From the NCBI GenBank assembly GCA_003415625.1, contig PYIU01000001.1, positions 7,628,210 through 7,692,209 of the forward strand: a stretch of 64,000 bases of DNA. Direction: 5' to 3'. This DNA comes from Aquanectria penicillioides. Lineage: Eukaryota; Ascomycota; Sordariomycetes; Hypocreales; Nectriaceae. Below the pieces are notes generated by a model. The model had not been told where the DNA came from. It did not search any database and worked only from the letters and a program-made list of their open reading frames with translations. Both the position numbers and the translations under genes were made by a program. Below, one piece after another: positions 35,237 to 48,065 of this stretch (its first letter is position 1; each line of letters starts with the position of its first letter).

Positions 35237-37030
35237 GAAGCTGCGTGAACACGAGCCCGGTGTTACAGTATTTTGATCCAGAGCCGCTCAGCTACATGTA
35301 TTATGAACGAATCGTTTGATATAAATAAGCCAGGTTGCATGCCCGGGATCCTTTCCGAAGCTCAATGCTCACGGTTGCGGGTCTTAGCTGAGAGAATTTT
35401 TTGTTCCTAAAAAAGAAACAAGGGGAGACCAACAAAAGGAGGAAAATGCTTAAAAAATAACAGGGAATATTCTGAACCTTGTACTCCGTCCCTCCCCCTC
35501 TCACTGTGGGTTCTGCAATGCAAAGTCAAAATCAGGCACCTCGTATCTCAATTGAGGACGTGAATGCAGCCAACAGCTCATCTACAACAAGTCACATAGA
35601 CAGTATTTCGAAGACACACGACATCCATTCATGCAGCGCCCATCCATGACTCTCAAACACGTCTGTGCCCGTTAAGGCACTTGGCGCCCAGCCTCTGGAT
35701 GTCGTGAGACAAGCCACCTCCAGCTGTCATGGGTATCGGCTCGCAGTAGGGCAAGCCGCAGCATCATCCGCGCATCATACGCCTTGGCAGCACCATCCGC
35801 CTGGGCAGCATTGTCTCTCGTCTTGTCTCGTTCGTCTACGGCCCGCTGGGGCGTGCCGCCAGCGTTCTCCACGTGTTTAAGTCGTAGTCCAAAGCCCCTC
35901 CCCCACCGGACGGCCGCCTCTAAAGACGCCTCAGAGGTGCTCAAAGGGCCGCTCAAAGAGGGAAAGAAAAAGATGGCAGACCAGTATTCGGATTTACCGT
36001 CCAGCAGTGGATTCGCACGTCTCACGCCAGGGGCAGCGGCCAAGCCATGACGCGAGAGTGACGCCCAGCGGGCCTCTTTGTCTCTCACCGTTCCAGGCGC
36101 CACTAATTTGCATGGCAAATGAGTTTTGCCCCGAACTCAGCAACTAAATCTCCGTAGATTCGATCGCCCCTCCGCTAGACGGCCGCTAGACCCTCCAGCA
36201 CTGCCCCAATCGGGATGGTTGTGCGCTAAGGCTTCTTCAGCCGTATCTTGGCCATGTTTTGGAAAACTGCACTGAACTTACGGAGTAGACTCCTTGCGCT
36301 AAGCCGGCTCGCCCCCCCCTCTCCGCCCGTGCCGTCATGCAGGCACCAGGGACAGCACCAAGGTTGGCACCAAGGATGACACCAAGGATGGTTCCAGGGC
36401 TAGCAAGAAGCCAGGGATCGCCTCAGATCACGAGAGGAACCGGCGGCGGAGCCCACCAAAGCACTCCAGCGGCAGTGGACACTGGTGGGTTGAAGGGCGG
36501 GCGTAGGCGCAGGGCCTCGGAGCGTGCCGAGCGAGGAGAGGCCGCCTCAGTGGGCTGGACCTGATGCAAGCCATTCATCCTTCAGCACTCTGGACTGTGC
36601 TCTGTATTGTACTACTCCGTATACTCGGTCCGTATGGAGAATAGACTGATAGAACGCCAGCGGGGAGAAGGACGGAATACGAGCCAGCGGCTGGAGTGCC
36701 CACCCCCCCCTAGCGCCAACCTTGCTGCCAACAGCATCGTCTTGTCCGCCTATCAGTCTGTCTCCCATTGTTTCGACGGCCGGTACATATGGTCGTCGAT
36801 CTCCAGATCTTGGCCAGGTTCCGAGTCTCTCTCATCAATCCAGACCCTGTGGGTTTGTGCCTCTCTTTTTTTGTTGTGCTGTACACGTACCTCGTTCTGT
36901 CGCTCGTTTAGACAAACATACCATATTAACGGACTCAGACTCCGTCTAGAGTCTTACACCAACTCGCTCTTTTGACTTCTCTTCTCGACACTCGCTGCTC
37001 CCGTCCGTCCTCGGACTCAACGGCACAACC
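35237..37030. promoter_or_regulatory. Long upstream region of the Agd3-like gene
   Basis: About 1.8 kb without a convincing gene. At 36337-36410 there is an imperfect short repeat of CACCAAGG/CACCAGGG type. The last 120 bases before the start codon are pyrimidine-rich (TCTCTTCTCGACACTCGCTG and similar), typical of a strongly expressed fungal gene. Confidence 0.4.
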
Positions 37031-40000
37031 ATGCGCCGTTTCGACTTGATCGTCGCCGCTCTTGGCCTCTTGGCCCCTCTCGGCGATGCCACGACCATTC
37101 ACTCACGCACTGACGATAATGTACTATCCAACGGAGACTTCTCCAAAGGCCTGGAGGGCCTCGACGTAACCGGAGACGTCCACATCGTCCCAGCCCGGGA
37201 CCTGGAGGGTGTTGAGAACGCTGCCGAGTTCTACGCCCAGGGAAGCGAGAAGCGTTGCAGATCGCTGTTTGGCTCATCCAGCCTCAGCGCCTGGCTGGCT
37301 AACCTGCTTGCCCAGAAGACTTACACCGTCTCCTTCCAATACGCTGTTGTGACAAGCAGCAAGGCGGACAGCTGCCAGATTGAGGCCTACCTTGGCCTCG
37401 CCAGCGTTGGCAGCACAGCATACTTCCCCAAGGTTGATGCCTCGCCATCTCTCAACTGGTTGACCTTCTCCAAGAGCATCACCACCCGCGCTGCCGGCGG
37501 TGCTGCCCTGCGAACTGTCGTCACTTGCCGCAACGGTGCCTCTGCCCGTGCCCAGGTTGCTAAGATCGTCGTCGCCTCGGGTAACAGTGCCTCGACTACT
37601 CCCTCAACTGCTTCAACCGCCCAGAGCACCGCCCAGAGCACCAGCCCGGCCACCTCTACTCCCGCTGCCAACACTCCTGCTGTCAGCACCTCCAGTGCTA
37701 GCAACTCTGTCAGCGCCGCTACTCCTGGTGTCAGCACCTCGGCCAGCTCTACTCCTGGAAACACCATCTCCATCGAAGCCACCCCCAGCTCTACTCCTGG
37801 AGTCAGCAGCTCTTCCAGCCCCAGCAGCGCATCGACCGCAACTCCCAGCTCGACCGACCAGGTCTCATCTACTGCTACCCCCAGCTCTACTCCCGGAAGC
37901 ACCACTTCGACTGGCCAGGCTTCTTCCACTGCTACTCCCAGCTCAACTCCCGGAAGCACCAGCTCCACTAGCCAGACTTCCTCTGCTGCCAGCAGCACCC
38001 TGACTCCTTCTAGCACACCTGGTGTCTCCATTGCTGCCACCCCTAGCTCCACCAGCCAGGCCAGCTCTACTGCCCTCAGCTCTTCCACTGCTACCCTCAG
38101 CAGCAGCTTGACTCCCTCGTCTACTCCCCAGAGCAGCAGCACTCTGGCCACTTCCAGCACGCTCAGCACTACTCTGTCTCCCTCTACCACTCCTAGCACT
38201 ACCCCTACCTCCTCGAGCTCTACTAGCAGCAGCAGCCTGCCCACCGCTACTATCGACAGCACCATCCTGGTCATTGCCTCTGACGACTACACTGCTTCTA
38301 CTGGCAGCCTCGGTCTCCTGGCCTACGGTATCCCTTACGAAATCCTTATTGTCCCTCAGGCCGGCACCACCCTGCCCGTCCTGAACTCGTCTACTAAGGC
38401 TGGCAACTACGGTGGTATCATTGTCATGGCCTCCGTTGCCTACGACTACAGCGGCACCTGGCGCAGCGCCCTCACTGACGCTCAGTGGGACCAGCTGTAC
38501 GAGTACCAGATCACCTTCGGTGTTCGCATGGTCCGCATCAACGAGTTCCCCGGTCCCAAGTTCGGTAAGAAGAATATAGCCCCCGCGATGCCTAATGCAA
38601 ATAACTAATGCGGTCTTATAGGTGCTGCTGCCGTTTCCGCAGGATGCTGTGGGGAGGGTGTTGAGCAACTCGTCAGCATCTCGGACAACACCGACTTCCC
38701 CACTGCCAACATCAAGACGTAAGTCGACACGCCCATGCAGAATCGTACACATAGAATCCAGCGAGCTAACAAATCCTAGCGGCGCTGGCCTGTCCACTAA
38801 GGGTCTCTACCACGTCCCTGCTTCCATCACTGACTCCAGCACCACTCGTGCTGTCGCCAAGTTCGGTGTTGCCACTGGCTTCTCTACTGAGAGCGTTGCC
38901 GCTGTCATCAACAACTTCAACGGTCGTGAGCAGTTTGTCTGGTTCATGAGCTGGGCCCCTGATTGGTCTCAGACCTGCAGTTTCCTCCAGCACTCTCACA
39001 TCCACTGGCTCACCCGCGGTCTGTTCCTTGGTAAGCGCAAGGTTCACCTGAACTGCCAGGTCGACGATGTTCAGCTTAGCACCGAGCTGTACTACCCCGC
39101 TGGACAGGAGTTCAAGCTCCGTGTCTCCGACCTTAACGCTCACGTCACTTGGCAATCCAACATCAACACCCGACTTCCCGCTGGCTCCGACTTCTGGCTT
39201 GAGTTTGGACACAACGGTAACGGTGACATCATTGCTGCTACCGACAACCAGCGCTCCGAGGGTATCTGCTTCCCTGACTACGCTGTCGATTACCCCTACC
39301 CTGCGGATACTGCTCTGGAGTTCATGAAGCCTCCTGGAACTGGTGCCAACCAGTGGCCCGATGAGTTCCAGATCTACGGCTGGTCCAAGCAGTGCGCTAC
39401 CGTCGACGACTTCGCTGCTTGGTTCTTGACAGCCGACAACCTGAACCAGTTCGCTCACATCTCGCATACGTTCTCCCACTTAGAACTCAACAACGCCACC
39501 TACGATGATGCTAAGCGCGAGATTCAGTTCAACCGTGCTTGGATGGCTCAGATGGGCATTGACAAGGCCAACCGTTACTCGGAGAAGGGTCTTATCCCTC
39601 CTGCTATCACCGGTATGCACAACGCCGACGTCATTAAGGCTTGGCTAGAGAACCAAATCCTCCACGTTGTTGGTGACAACACCCGACCCGTTCTGCGCAA
39701 CGGCAACAACCAGTACTGGCCCTTGATCAGCACTGTTGCCAGCAACGGCTGGGACGGCCTCGTTATCGTCCCCCGATTTGCCACCACCATCTACTACAAC
39801 TGCGACACTGCCGAGTGTACCACCAGGGAATGGGTTGCTACATCCGCTGGTACGAATGACTTTACCGCCCTGCTGGACAACGCACGCACTGTCAACACTC
39901 GTTACCTTCTCTCACTTATGGCTGATCCCTACATGTTCCATCAAGCAAACATGCGTTATGGCGACGTTGATTCTCACACTGTTGGTGACCAGACTGGCAA

Positions 40001-40367
40001 GATGTCTCTTGTTATGATCTGGACTGAGACCATTGTTCAGGAGATGATGCGTCTCACTAACTGGCCCATCAAGTCCATGAAGCATGACGACTTCACCCAG
40101 TACTTCCTCGACAGAAAGACCCTCGATGATTGCAAGCCCAAGATGTCCTACGTCTTGTCCAACAACGGTACCACCATCGACTCCGTCACTGTCACAGCCA
40201 ACGGTAACTCGTGCGCTGTGCCTGTGCCTGTCACCATTCCTTCTGGCACTGCTACTTCCTCAGGCTTGATTCGGGAGGACTTGCTCGGCAGCGAGCCTCC
40301 GATCGAGTGGGTTACCCTGAACGGTAGCCCCGTGACCATTAAGCTGAGCAAGCCTGTTACTGTTTAA
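37031..40367 (+). CDS. agd3: Agd3-like exopolysaccharide deacetylase with extra N-terminal domain and Ser/Thr linker
   Basis: Three exons (37031-38564, 38622-38718, 38780-40367) join in phase and give 1072 residues. Residues 1 to about 21 are a signal peptide. A domain beginning LSNGDFSKGLEGLDV (from about 32) looks like a galactose-binding beta sandwich. A Ser/Thr/Pro linker of TPSSTPGS-type repeats covers about 190-400. The Agd3-type region starts near ILVIASDDYTAS (about 412) and continues with GVRMVRINEFPG, the split CCGEGVEQ part, FVWFMSWAPDWS and the metal-site-like SHTFSH motif near 770, then GMHNADVIKAW and YWPLIS. Agd3 (CE18 with CBM87) partly deacetylates galactosaminogalactan in Aspergillus fumigatus and helps biofilm adhesion. 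No other galactosaminogalactan cluster gene is visible, and Agd3 paralogues are common, so the exact polymer is uncertain. Its stop lies 162 bp before retrotransposon copy B. Confidence 0.85.
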
Positions 40368-40529
40368 TTTACGCCTCAACCTTAATAAGGATAATAATGT
40401 CAGTTGGAATTTCGTTTAACGCTTCAGCCACAGGAAGGATTGAAGCCATAAGGGAGCGTGGGAGAAAAAAAATCACAGGGAGTTCTCCTTCTATCTCATT
40501 ACTAGTTAGCCTTAATTATTATTTGTGCA

Positions 40530-40788
40530 TGTTGACAGATATAGCAGCCAGGCGAAGGTGGTCGCCGCTACAGACATAGCGGCCGGCCACAAGCTGACCT
40601 TAGGGGCCTTATGGGCCTAGGTCTTAAGGCCATATATCCTTATAAGGGAATCCCTATACTATAAATAGGTAATTGCATTCTACAACCACTATCTAGCTGC
40701 TCCTTATAAATCCCAATTAATCTAGACCGACCTATTGTATATATTGCCTGCTATAACCGTCCCTATGCATGCCTATATATTGTTTATA
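40530..40788 (+). repeat. 5' LTR of copy B
   Basis: 259 bp starting TGTTGACAGATATAG and ending TTTATA (RIP-changed TTTACA). The outer left third is GC-richer than the inner part. The target duplication GTGCA precedes it. Confidence 0.94.
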
Positions 40789-43700
40789 GGTTATAAGCCT
40801 AAAGCTTTAATTTAAGAAGAAATTATAGCTATTTAAAAGGTTTAGATTAACCTAAAGTTTATCCCTTAAAGTTAGTACTTATAATATTAATTAGTTAAGG
40901 TCCTAAAACTTAAGTAATAGCTTTAAAGCTAGCCCTAAAGCTAGTCCTTATTATTAAAGTAATTAAATAGATTAATAATAAAAAAAATCCTATTAAAGGA
41001 AAAGATAATTTTAAAAATCTTTTATTTTTTTCTAAAAGATTAATAAAGCCTATTAAAAGGGACCTATAGAAAACTTAGCTAAATTTAAGTATTATAATAT
41101 AGTAAATAATAAAGATAATATAGTAAATATAAAAGCTATAAAAGTACTTTAATTAAAAGACTAAAAATAAATTAAAGATTAAATGCAAAATATAGCCTAA
41201 AAATAAATTAAAATCTAAAGTAAAAGATAATAAAAATAAAAGCTTTAAGTATTAAAGAAGCTAACTCTTTTATACTTTAAAGGAGCCTTTAAAAGCTTTA
41301 GATAAAATGTTTAATTTCTTAAGGAATAGAAAGATATTAATAGAGCTTACTTTAAGTAAAAAGAAGATTATAAATTTATAATTAATTAAAATTAAAGATT
41401 TTATTAATTTTAACTTTAAGATAAAAAGAAATAATATATTTAAGGGATTAAAGAATTAAGCTATTTAAAAGAGATATCTTTTTTATACTATAATTGCTAT
41501 TAAATAGTATAAAAAGATTAAGATTTTATATCTAAAAGAAATGCATTTAATTGCTACTATAGAAATAGCAGTTTTATAGAAACTAAAGCTATTATTATTT
41601 TTAGTAAAAATTAATATAAAGGCTATTAAGCTACTAATAAAAAGGTATAATAATATAAAGTTCTAATAGAGCCTAGCTAACTTTTATTAAGAATTAAAGT
41701 TTTTAATTTTAAAGAAACTATAAGGGGTCTAAAGTTATATTAATAACTTTTACTATATTATAAATAGCATTATTAAAGCTAGCAGTAAGCTCTTTAAATA
41801 CTAAAAAAAAATAAGGTTTATAGATAGCATTAAAAAGGTCTTTCTTAAGTAAAATACACTTTAATGCAACTATAAGTAAAAAGGGAAATACTAATCTATC
41901 TATAAAATGCAAAAAGACCTTATTAATAAAGCTAAAAGTCTATAGACTTTCTAAAAGAAAAGTAAAAACTCTAGCAATAAGAAAGGCATATAAATAAGTA
42001 CTTAATTAAATAAAAAGAATAACTATAAAAAAGATCCTAAAAGCAATAAATACTTTAACTATAATTAAAAAGGTTATATTATAAAAAACTGCCTATCTTT
42101 ATAGAAAGAGAGTAAAAGCAATAAAAATAAAAGGTTAAAGAAAAAAGATAATAGTAATAAAACTACTAAAAAGACTAAAAAGACCACCCTATATATAAAA
42201 TTAAATAAGTAAAGTGCTAAAAACATAAAGGAAGCTAAAGATAACTTTAATAATAATAACAATACTATTTTTATATACTATAAAGGCTTAAAGGCAAAAA
42301 AGTTCTTTAGTAATGCTTTTATAAAGTTATTAGCAAAAAAGGCAGCTATAATAATAATTTCTAGCCTATTAAAACAGCAATTATATAATCCCCTTAATAT
42401 TAATAATAATACTGCACTAAAGGCTAAAGGAAATAGCAACTTTATTACTATCTTAATATCTATAGAATTAGGCCTTATTAACCAAAAAGACTACTAGCTT
42501 TAGGACTTAAGAGCCAATATATATACTATTAATAACTTTAAATAATTTAAAGAAGATAAATAGTATAAACTTAATAAAATAATGCTAATTCTTATAGATA
42601 AAGGCACTATATACCCTATAGCTATAGGAATAGCAGTAATTACACTATTTATAAAGGGAGAGAAAATAAGGACTGTAATACTTAAAGATATAGTCTTTAT
42701 TAAAGATTTCCTGCTAAATATAATCTTTAGTAAGAAAGTCTATCTTTCTAGTAGTTATATAATTAAAAATAAGATCTTTAATAGCAATAGTAAGATCTTT
42801 ATAACTCTTAATATCCCTAACTAAAGGTTTTTACTTAAAGTAATAGAAGGCATAATAAGCTATTACTTTACTCTTAAGATAATACTAATATAAATAGAAT
42901 AATCTAAAGCAAAAATATAGCACTAAAGACTTATTTATATAGGTTAGAAAGCCCTTAACTATACCTTTAAGATTATAAAAGATAAGCTTAATAATTATAA
43001 GCCGCTTAATATACCCTATAAAGACTATAAGCTTACTAAAAGCATAAAGTTCTTACTAAAAACACTATAAAAAAGAGCAAACTATATATTTAACCTTCTT
43101 TATATAGACTTTATAGAGCTAAGTTTATATATATATAATAGAAAAAGGTATTTTAAGCTTATAATTAATAATAAAAGCTATTACTTTTATAGTAATTTAC
43201 TTAAAAAGAAAAGTAATGCTATTACCTTAATAGAAGAAGATCTTTTAGTATTTAGAACTATTATAGCCTATAGTCTACCCTAAAAAATATAGTTTAATAG
43301 CAGCTATAAATTTATTAATAGAAAGGTTAATAAACTCCTTTTAAAAATAAAGATCTCTATAATTATTACACTACTATATAGCTATAAATAGAATAGCTTT
43401 ATTAAATAGGCAAACTATATAATCTAAAAGAAGGCAAAAAGTATAATAATAGCAATAAATATCCCTTTTAGGCTATAAAAAGAGATTATCCTTATAGTTA
43501 TATACATTACTAATATTATAGCAATAAAGTTATTAAACTAAAAGACCCTTTATAAAGTTTACTTTATAAATCTAATTCTAAAAAAGGAATATATATTAAG
43601 CATTAAGCATCTATAAATTCTAGAGTTAAAGGCATTTATTTATATTAAATAGAAAAAGTGCAATAGATCTAAAAAAATACTGCCTTACAGTTAGAAAGAA

Positions 43701-45776
43701 ATCCTTATAGAATTCTAAGGAACTAAAGCATATAGAATTTAAAACCCTAAAATAAAAAAAGTTATTATAATAATGCATATAGTATTCTATAAGCCTATTT
43801 TACTGCCTATAGCAAAAGGTAAAAAGATTATTTAATTATAGCTAAAAAGAGTATTTAATAACTTTAAAAAATACCTTATAATACCAGTAATAGCTATAAA
43901 AAAGCAGATTCTAGCTGCCTGCACTAATACTAACCTAACTATAGTCTACAATACCTTTAATTAGCTAGATGCTAACCTTTAGAAGGAGGCATTCTTTAAG
44001 AAGATTTATGCCCTTATTAATAAAGGCATACTTAAATTTATCCTAAAAAGGGAGTTACTAAAAGGCAAAAGACTACTTACAGTAAAGTAAATAAATCAAT
44101 ATAAAAAAAATAAAAATAATATAATAGTTATATATAAAGCTTAACTTATAGTATATAGCTTTATATAAAAAAAAGGCATTAATTATTAAAAGACCTTTTC
44201 CTTAACTGCAAAAGCTAATTCCTAAAGGATATTACTTACTTATACTATATAGATTAAAAAGAAGCTATTATAAAACAATATAATTATAGTATACCTAAAT
44301 AAAGAGCTAAAAGAAAATATCTATATTATAACCTTCTCTTTATTTAATAAATTCTTTAAGGATCTAAAGTATAAATACTTAATTAAAAAAGTAGGCTATA
44401 AATAAGGCATTAAGTATATTATATAGTTACTTATAGCCCTATATAGCCTTAAGTAAAGTGCCTAATAGTAGCAAAAAAAACTAAAAAAAATACTTAATAA
44501 GTTAGGCCTTAAAAGGCTATAGAGCAATACTATAGTTTATATAGATTAAATAAAGGAGATTATTATAGCTATATATATAAATAATATACTTATAGTTATT
44601 AATAATAATAAAAATATAAATACCTTTATTAATAAACTTATATAGAAAGTAAAAATAAAGTTACTTAAATTTCTTAAGCTTTTCTTAAGTATAGCCATTA
44701 TAGTAAAAAAAGATAGATTATTTATACTATTATAAAGAGACTATATAATAAGCATCCTTAAGCAATTTAAATACCCTAACTATAAAGCTATAAATATATT
44801 AATAGAAATAAAAACCTATTATTTAGCTAAAGCAATTAATATCTTTAATATAAAAGCTATTAGTAAAAAATATATATTAATAGTAAAAAAAGTTAACTAT
44901 CTCTTATAGTAAAGCCAGCCTAATTTAGCCTTTATATATAGTCTTTAGGCATACTTTTTAAATAGCCTAAATAAGTAATAACTTAAGGCTATAAAAAGAA
45001 TACTATAATATATTAAAGGGAGCCTTAATTACTCTATCTATTATTACTGCCTTAAGGAAGAGTTATATAGCAATCTATTTAATCTTTATAGCTACTATAA
45101 CTCTAATTATACTAGCTGCCTAAAAATAGTATAATTAACTAAAGGATATATATTCTTTATAAATAAAGGCCTAATTATATAGTTTAATAAGCATTAAAAG
45201 ACTATAATAAAGTCTTTAATAAAAGCTAAATACTATATATTAATAGAAGCAGTATTATAAATTATATAGATAAAGAGCTTTATAAAGGAATTTAATAGCC
45301 TATTAATTGCCTTAATAATAATCTTTATAAATAATTAAAGCGCTATAAAGCTAATATATAACTTTAAATTCTATATCTATATAAAGTATATTTAAATATA
45401 GTATTACTTTATAAAAAAGGCTATTAAAAATAGTATAATTAAACTATAATATATTTCTTTTATTAAAAATATTGCTAATATATTTATAAAGCTATTAATA
45501 GGCCTATTATATTGCTTTTTTATTAATACCTTAAGATTAAGGCTAAAATTAAAGAAAATACTATACTAAAAACATTAAGGTAAATATAAATAGTATCTAT
45601 AAAAGCTTATAGTAATGCCCTTAGCTATAATAAAAAAGTCTTACTTAAGTAAATAATTGCCTTAATAATAAGAAAAGAATAACTCTATAATTATATAAGA
45701 AATATATATATAAAGAAAGTTAAAATAGCCTTATAATAGCACCTAAAAATAAGCCCTTAATTAGGCTTAAAGGGAG

Positions 45777-46035
45777 TATTAATAGATATAGCGGCTAGAT
45801 AAAGGTAGTTGCTGCTATAGATATAGCGGCCGGCCACAAGCCAACCTTAGGGGCCTTATGGGCCTAGGTCTTAAGGCTATATATCCTCATAAGGGAATCC
45901 CTACACTATAAATAGGTGACTGCATTCTGCGACCACTATCTAGCTGCTCCTTACGAATCCCAATTGATCTGGACCGACCCATTGCACATGTCGCCCGCTG
46001 TGACTGTCCCTGCGTATGCCTGTATATTGTTTACA
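45777..46035 (+). repeat. 3' LTR of copy B
   Basis: 259 bp starting TATTAATAGATATAG (RIP-changed TGTTGAC) and ending TTTACA. The outer part (about 45950-46035) is unmutated, with GACCGACCCATTGCACATG and similar. The target duplication GTGCA follows. Confidence 0.94.
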
Positions 46036-47903
46036 GTGCATTATCTGTGCATTTTTCCTCCCTCTGCATTGATCTTGCCATGTTGTGAACATAAATTCTT
46101 TGATCAACTCTAAACAATTTAGAGGGCCGCTTAGGTGATGGTGGTTCAGGCCCCCAGCAATCGTTAGCATACATTGCGACTTTTCAGGTGCCATTTCTCG
46201 ATATCCCTTGGGTATCTAGAATACATTAGGCCAACATTAATTCAATATTTGCGGTAATTCAAAATTAGCGACGTATTCCACTTGTATTTGGCCATGCGAT
46301 GTTAGGTTGGTAGATACACAGCTAACCTAATGGCCTCGGTGGCTCACTCCGACAACGCTTTGACAAACTATGCTTAAGGGGATGCTACAAGGACCAACAC
46401 GACTTGAAAAGTCGCATTCATGCGCTAGCGAAGCTGTAGCATTCCATTCAACAAAGAAATCTCCAATATGGGGCAATTAGAATCGCTAACGGATGTGACA
46501 GCCACACTAAAACGATCGACTCCCGTGGCTTGGACCCGAACGTCAAGGCTGTTCGAACTACTAACTTGGCGGGAACCCCGGACACTTGGCACATACCGCT
46601 GTACAGTTAAACTTGATAGTTGAAAAACGGAACAGAGCCTTGACTGCATTGATGGTGTCATGTGGCATTCGGATATGGGCGGATCAAACCTTACCAAGTG
46701 GCGGTGGCTGAAACTTGACACAACCACACTACAGGTGACAGCATTCCAGAGCGGACACTAAAGGTGTGCAGCGTACTGACTAGATAGAATAGGCCTAATT
46801 CTTCGAGAAGAAAAAAGAGGAGGAGAGAAGAAGACAAAGAAGAGAAGAAGGACCCACGGGCTAGTAATATGGGGCTCTACCCCAGAAGATTGCGATGTCA
46901 ATAGCTGTTATCGAAAGATGTAGCGCCTCAACATGAACGACGACGCAAGTTACTGAACTTTACTCTGTATGGGCCTCAAAACTACCAAGTCTTTTGTCCT
47001 GGGAACAACGGTGGTGCCGAGAGTGAGACGCACAGGAAAAACGTCAGATGACTGACTCTTTCCCGTCCCTTGAAATATCGCTCGAGAGAGAGGCCCAGAT
47101 GGGCTGCAATGCACTAAGACTTGACACATGCCACCATGTTTTAGCAACCCGCCGCCAATTAGAATTTTGAAACATTGGCAGCCAAGATCGACCGTTCGCG
47201 GCGCGTTTCTCTCACCATTTACTAACCTTGAAATAAGGTTTGAAAGCAGCGTGATTTTGTGTAAACATATTCACCAAGTTCGTCACAACTAGAGTCGCTC
47301 TGTGCCTCGATATGATGCCCTTCTATCGCTATTAATGCAGCAAGGAGCCTTCATCATTAGGTCAAGCAAGGATTATGTTGGCTAGTTAAGATATTTCTTC
47401 TTTTCGTGTTGAGATGAATTGTGCTTTGTAATCTAGATCCAGACCCCGAAAATCATCAACTCTTTCTAGTGGAATGGAATATACAACACCGCCTGAACAA
47501 ATCTAGCTTGTAGGTATAGGGTATGCTGATCAAAGTGTAACGTTTACTCGAAGCAACAAGAAATAGAATTGAACATGATTCAAGTACTTGACAAATGCTT
47601 AGGGGCATCAAAACACAATAAAATGACCGCAAAGGCAGTGTATAGGGCGTTCGAAACTAGATTGAATCTATTCATAACCATCGACCCTCCTAGACAACGT
47701 AAAGTTTTTGGATCACATGCAAACAAAGAACATTGGAAAGTTTGGGTGTTTTAAGATGAATGGCAGATCTTGCGCGATCAAGTTTTATTGTCTATGTAAG
47801 ATGAAAAGGAATGACTGGAGCAAAAGGCTCGGGAGTGTTACTGAGCAAAACGAAAGCAGAGTTGGGTTAGGTCCTAGCTAGAGCTGTTGAGACCGAAGAA
47901 CAC
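46036..47903. other. Gene-free stretch downstream of copy B
   Basis: About 1.9 kb of normal composition with short frames only. A purine-rich GAAGAAAAAAGAGGAGGAGAG tract lies at about 46805-46850. No gene or RNA is seen. The last part holds the 3' end of the small Cys-rich gene on the minus strand. Confidence 0.45.
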
Positions 47904-48065
47904 TTAACAGTCGGAAGTGCAAGTCTCGCAGATTTGGCCATTGGGAAAGGTGACGACCAGGCGGCAACCGCAGGGGCAGCTGCAGAGTGGCTGAGCCATG
48001 TCGGTGGGAATGTCGACGCCAACCTTCTTGTTGGCGAAAACCTTGGTGTTGTTTGCACAGCACAT
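47904..48065 (-). CDS. 53-residue cysteine-rich cytosolic protein (metallothionein-like)
   Basis: ATG at 48063-48065 and TAA at 47904-47906 frame 53 codons. Nine cysteines: C2, C3, a C-x-C-x-C-x-C cluster at 28-34 (CSCPCGC), C46, C49 and C53 (ICETCTSDC). There is no signal peptide (start MCCANNTKVFANKKVG), so it should be cytosolic. Closely spaced CxC and CxxC pairs without secretion suggest metal binding as in metallothioneins, but it does not match the short CxC-type fungal metallothioneins I know, so the function is inferred. The leader in gene sense is rich in CAACAA and CT stretches and ends ACTCGTGCGACA before the ATG, a typical fungal start. The two other frames over this locus are shadows. 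It is too short for a usual 60-codon cut-off. Confidence 0.7.
   Translation of the reverse strand: MCCANNTKVFANKKVGVDIPTDMAQPLCSCPCGCRLVVTFPNGQICETCTSDC

Larger units (their letters stand above)
40530..46035 (+). mobile_element. RIP-mutated Ty1/Copia LTR retrotransposon, copy B (inverted relative to copy A)
   Basis: LTRs at 40530-40788 and 45777-46035 (259 bp each); exact target duplication GTGCA at 40525-40529 and 46036-46040; termini TGTTGAC...TTTACA; purine tract AAAGGGAG just before the right LTR. The interior is AT-rich with stops in all frames, yet landmarks remain in order: a gag zinc knuckle near 42040-42090 (YFNYN then KGYIIKNC, Tyr where Cys is expected, as RIP turns TGY into TAY), a gag-pre-integrase region at 42582-42824 (VILKDIVFIKD), integrase near 43090-43280, and reverse transcriptase near 44563-44601 (IYINNILIVI for IYVDDILI). 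Integrase before RT is the Copia order. Confidence 0.94.

Noticed and set aside
37387..38797. Two long minus-strand frames (295 and 284 codons) in the Agd3-like gene
   Set aside because: Antisense to the Ser/Thr-rich linker and spliced exons of the deacetylase; composition artefacts.
37031..40367. A complete galactosaminogalactan gene cluster
   Set aside because: Only the Agd3-like gene is present; no epimerase, glycosyltransferase or glycoside hydrolase partner is visible in the window.
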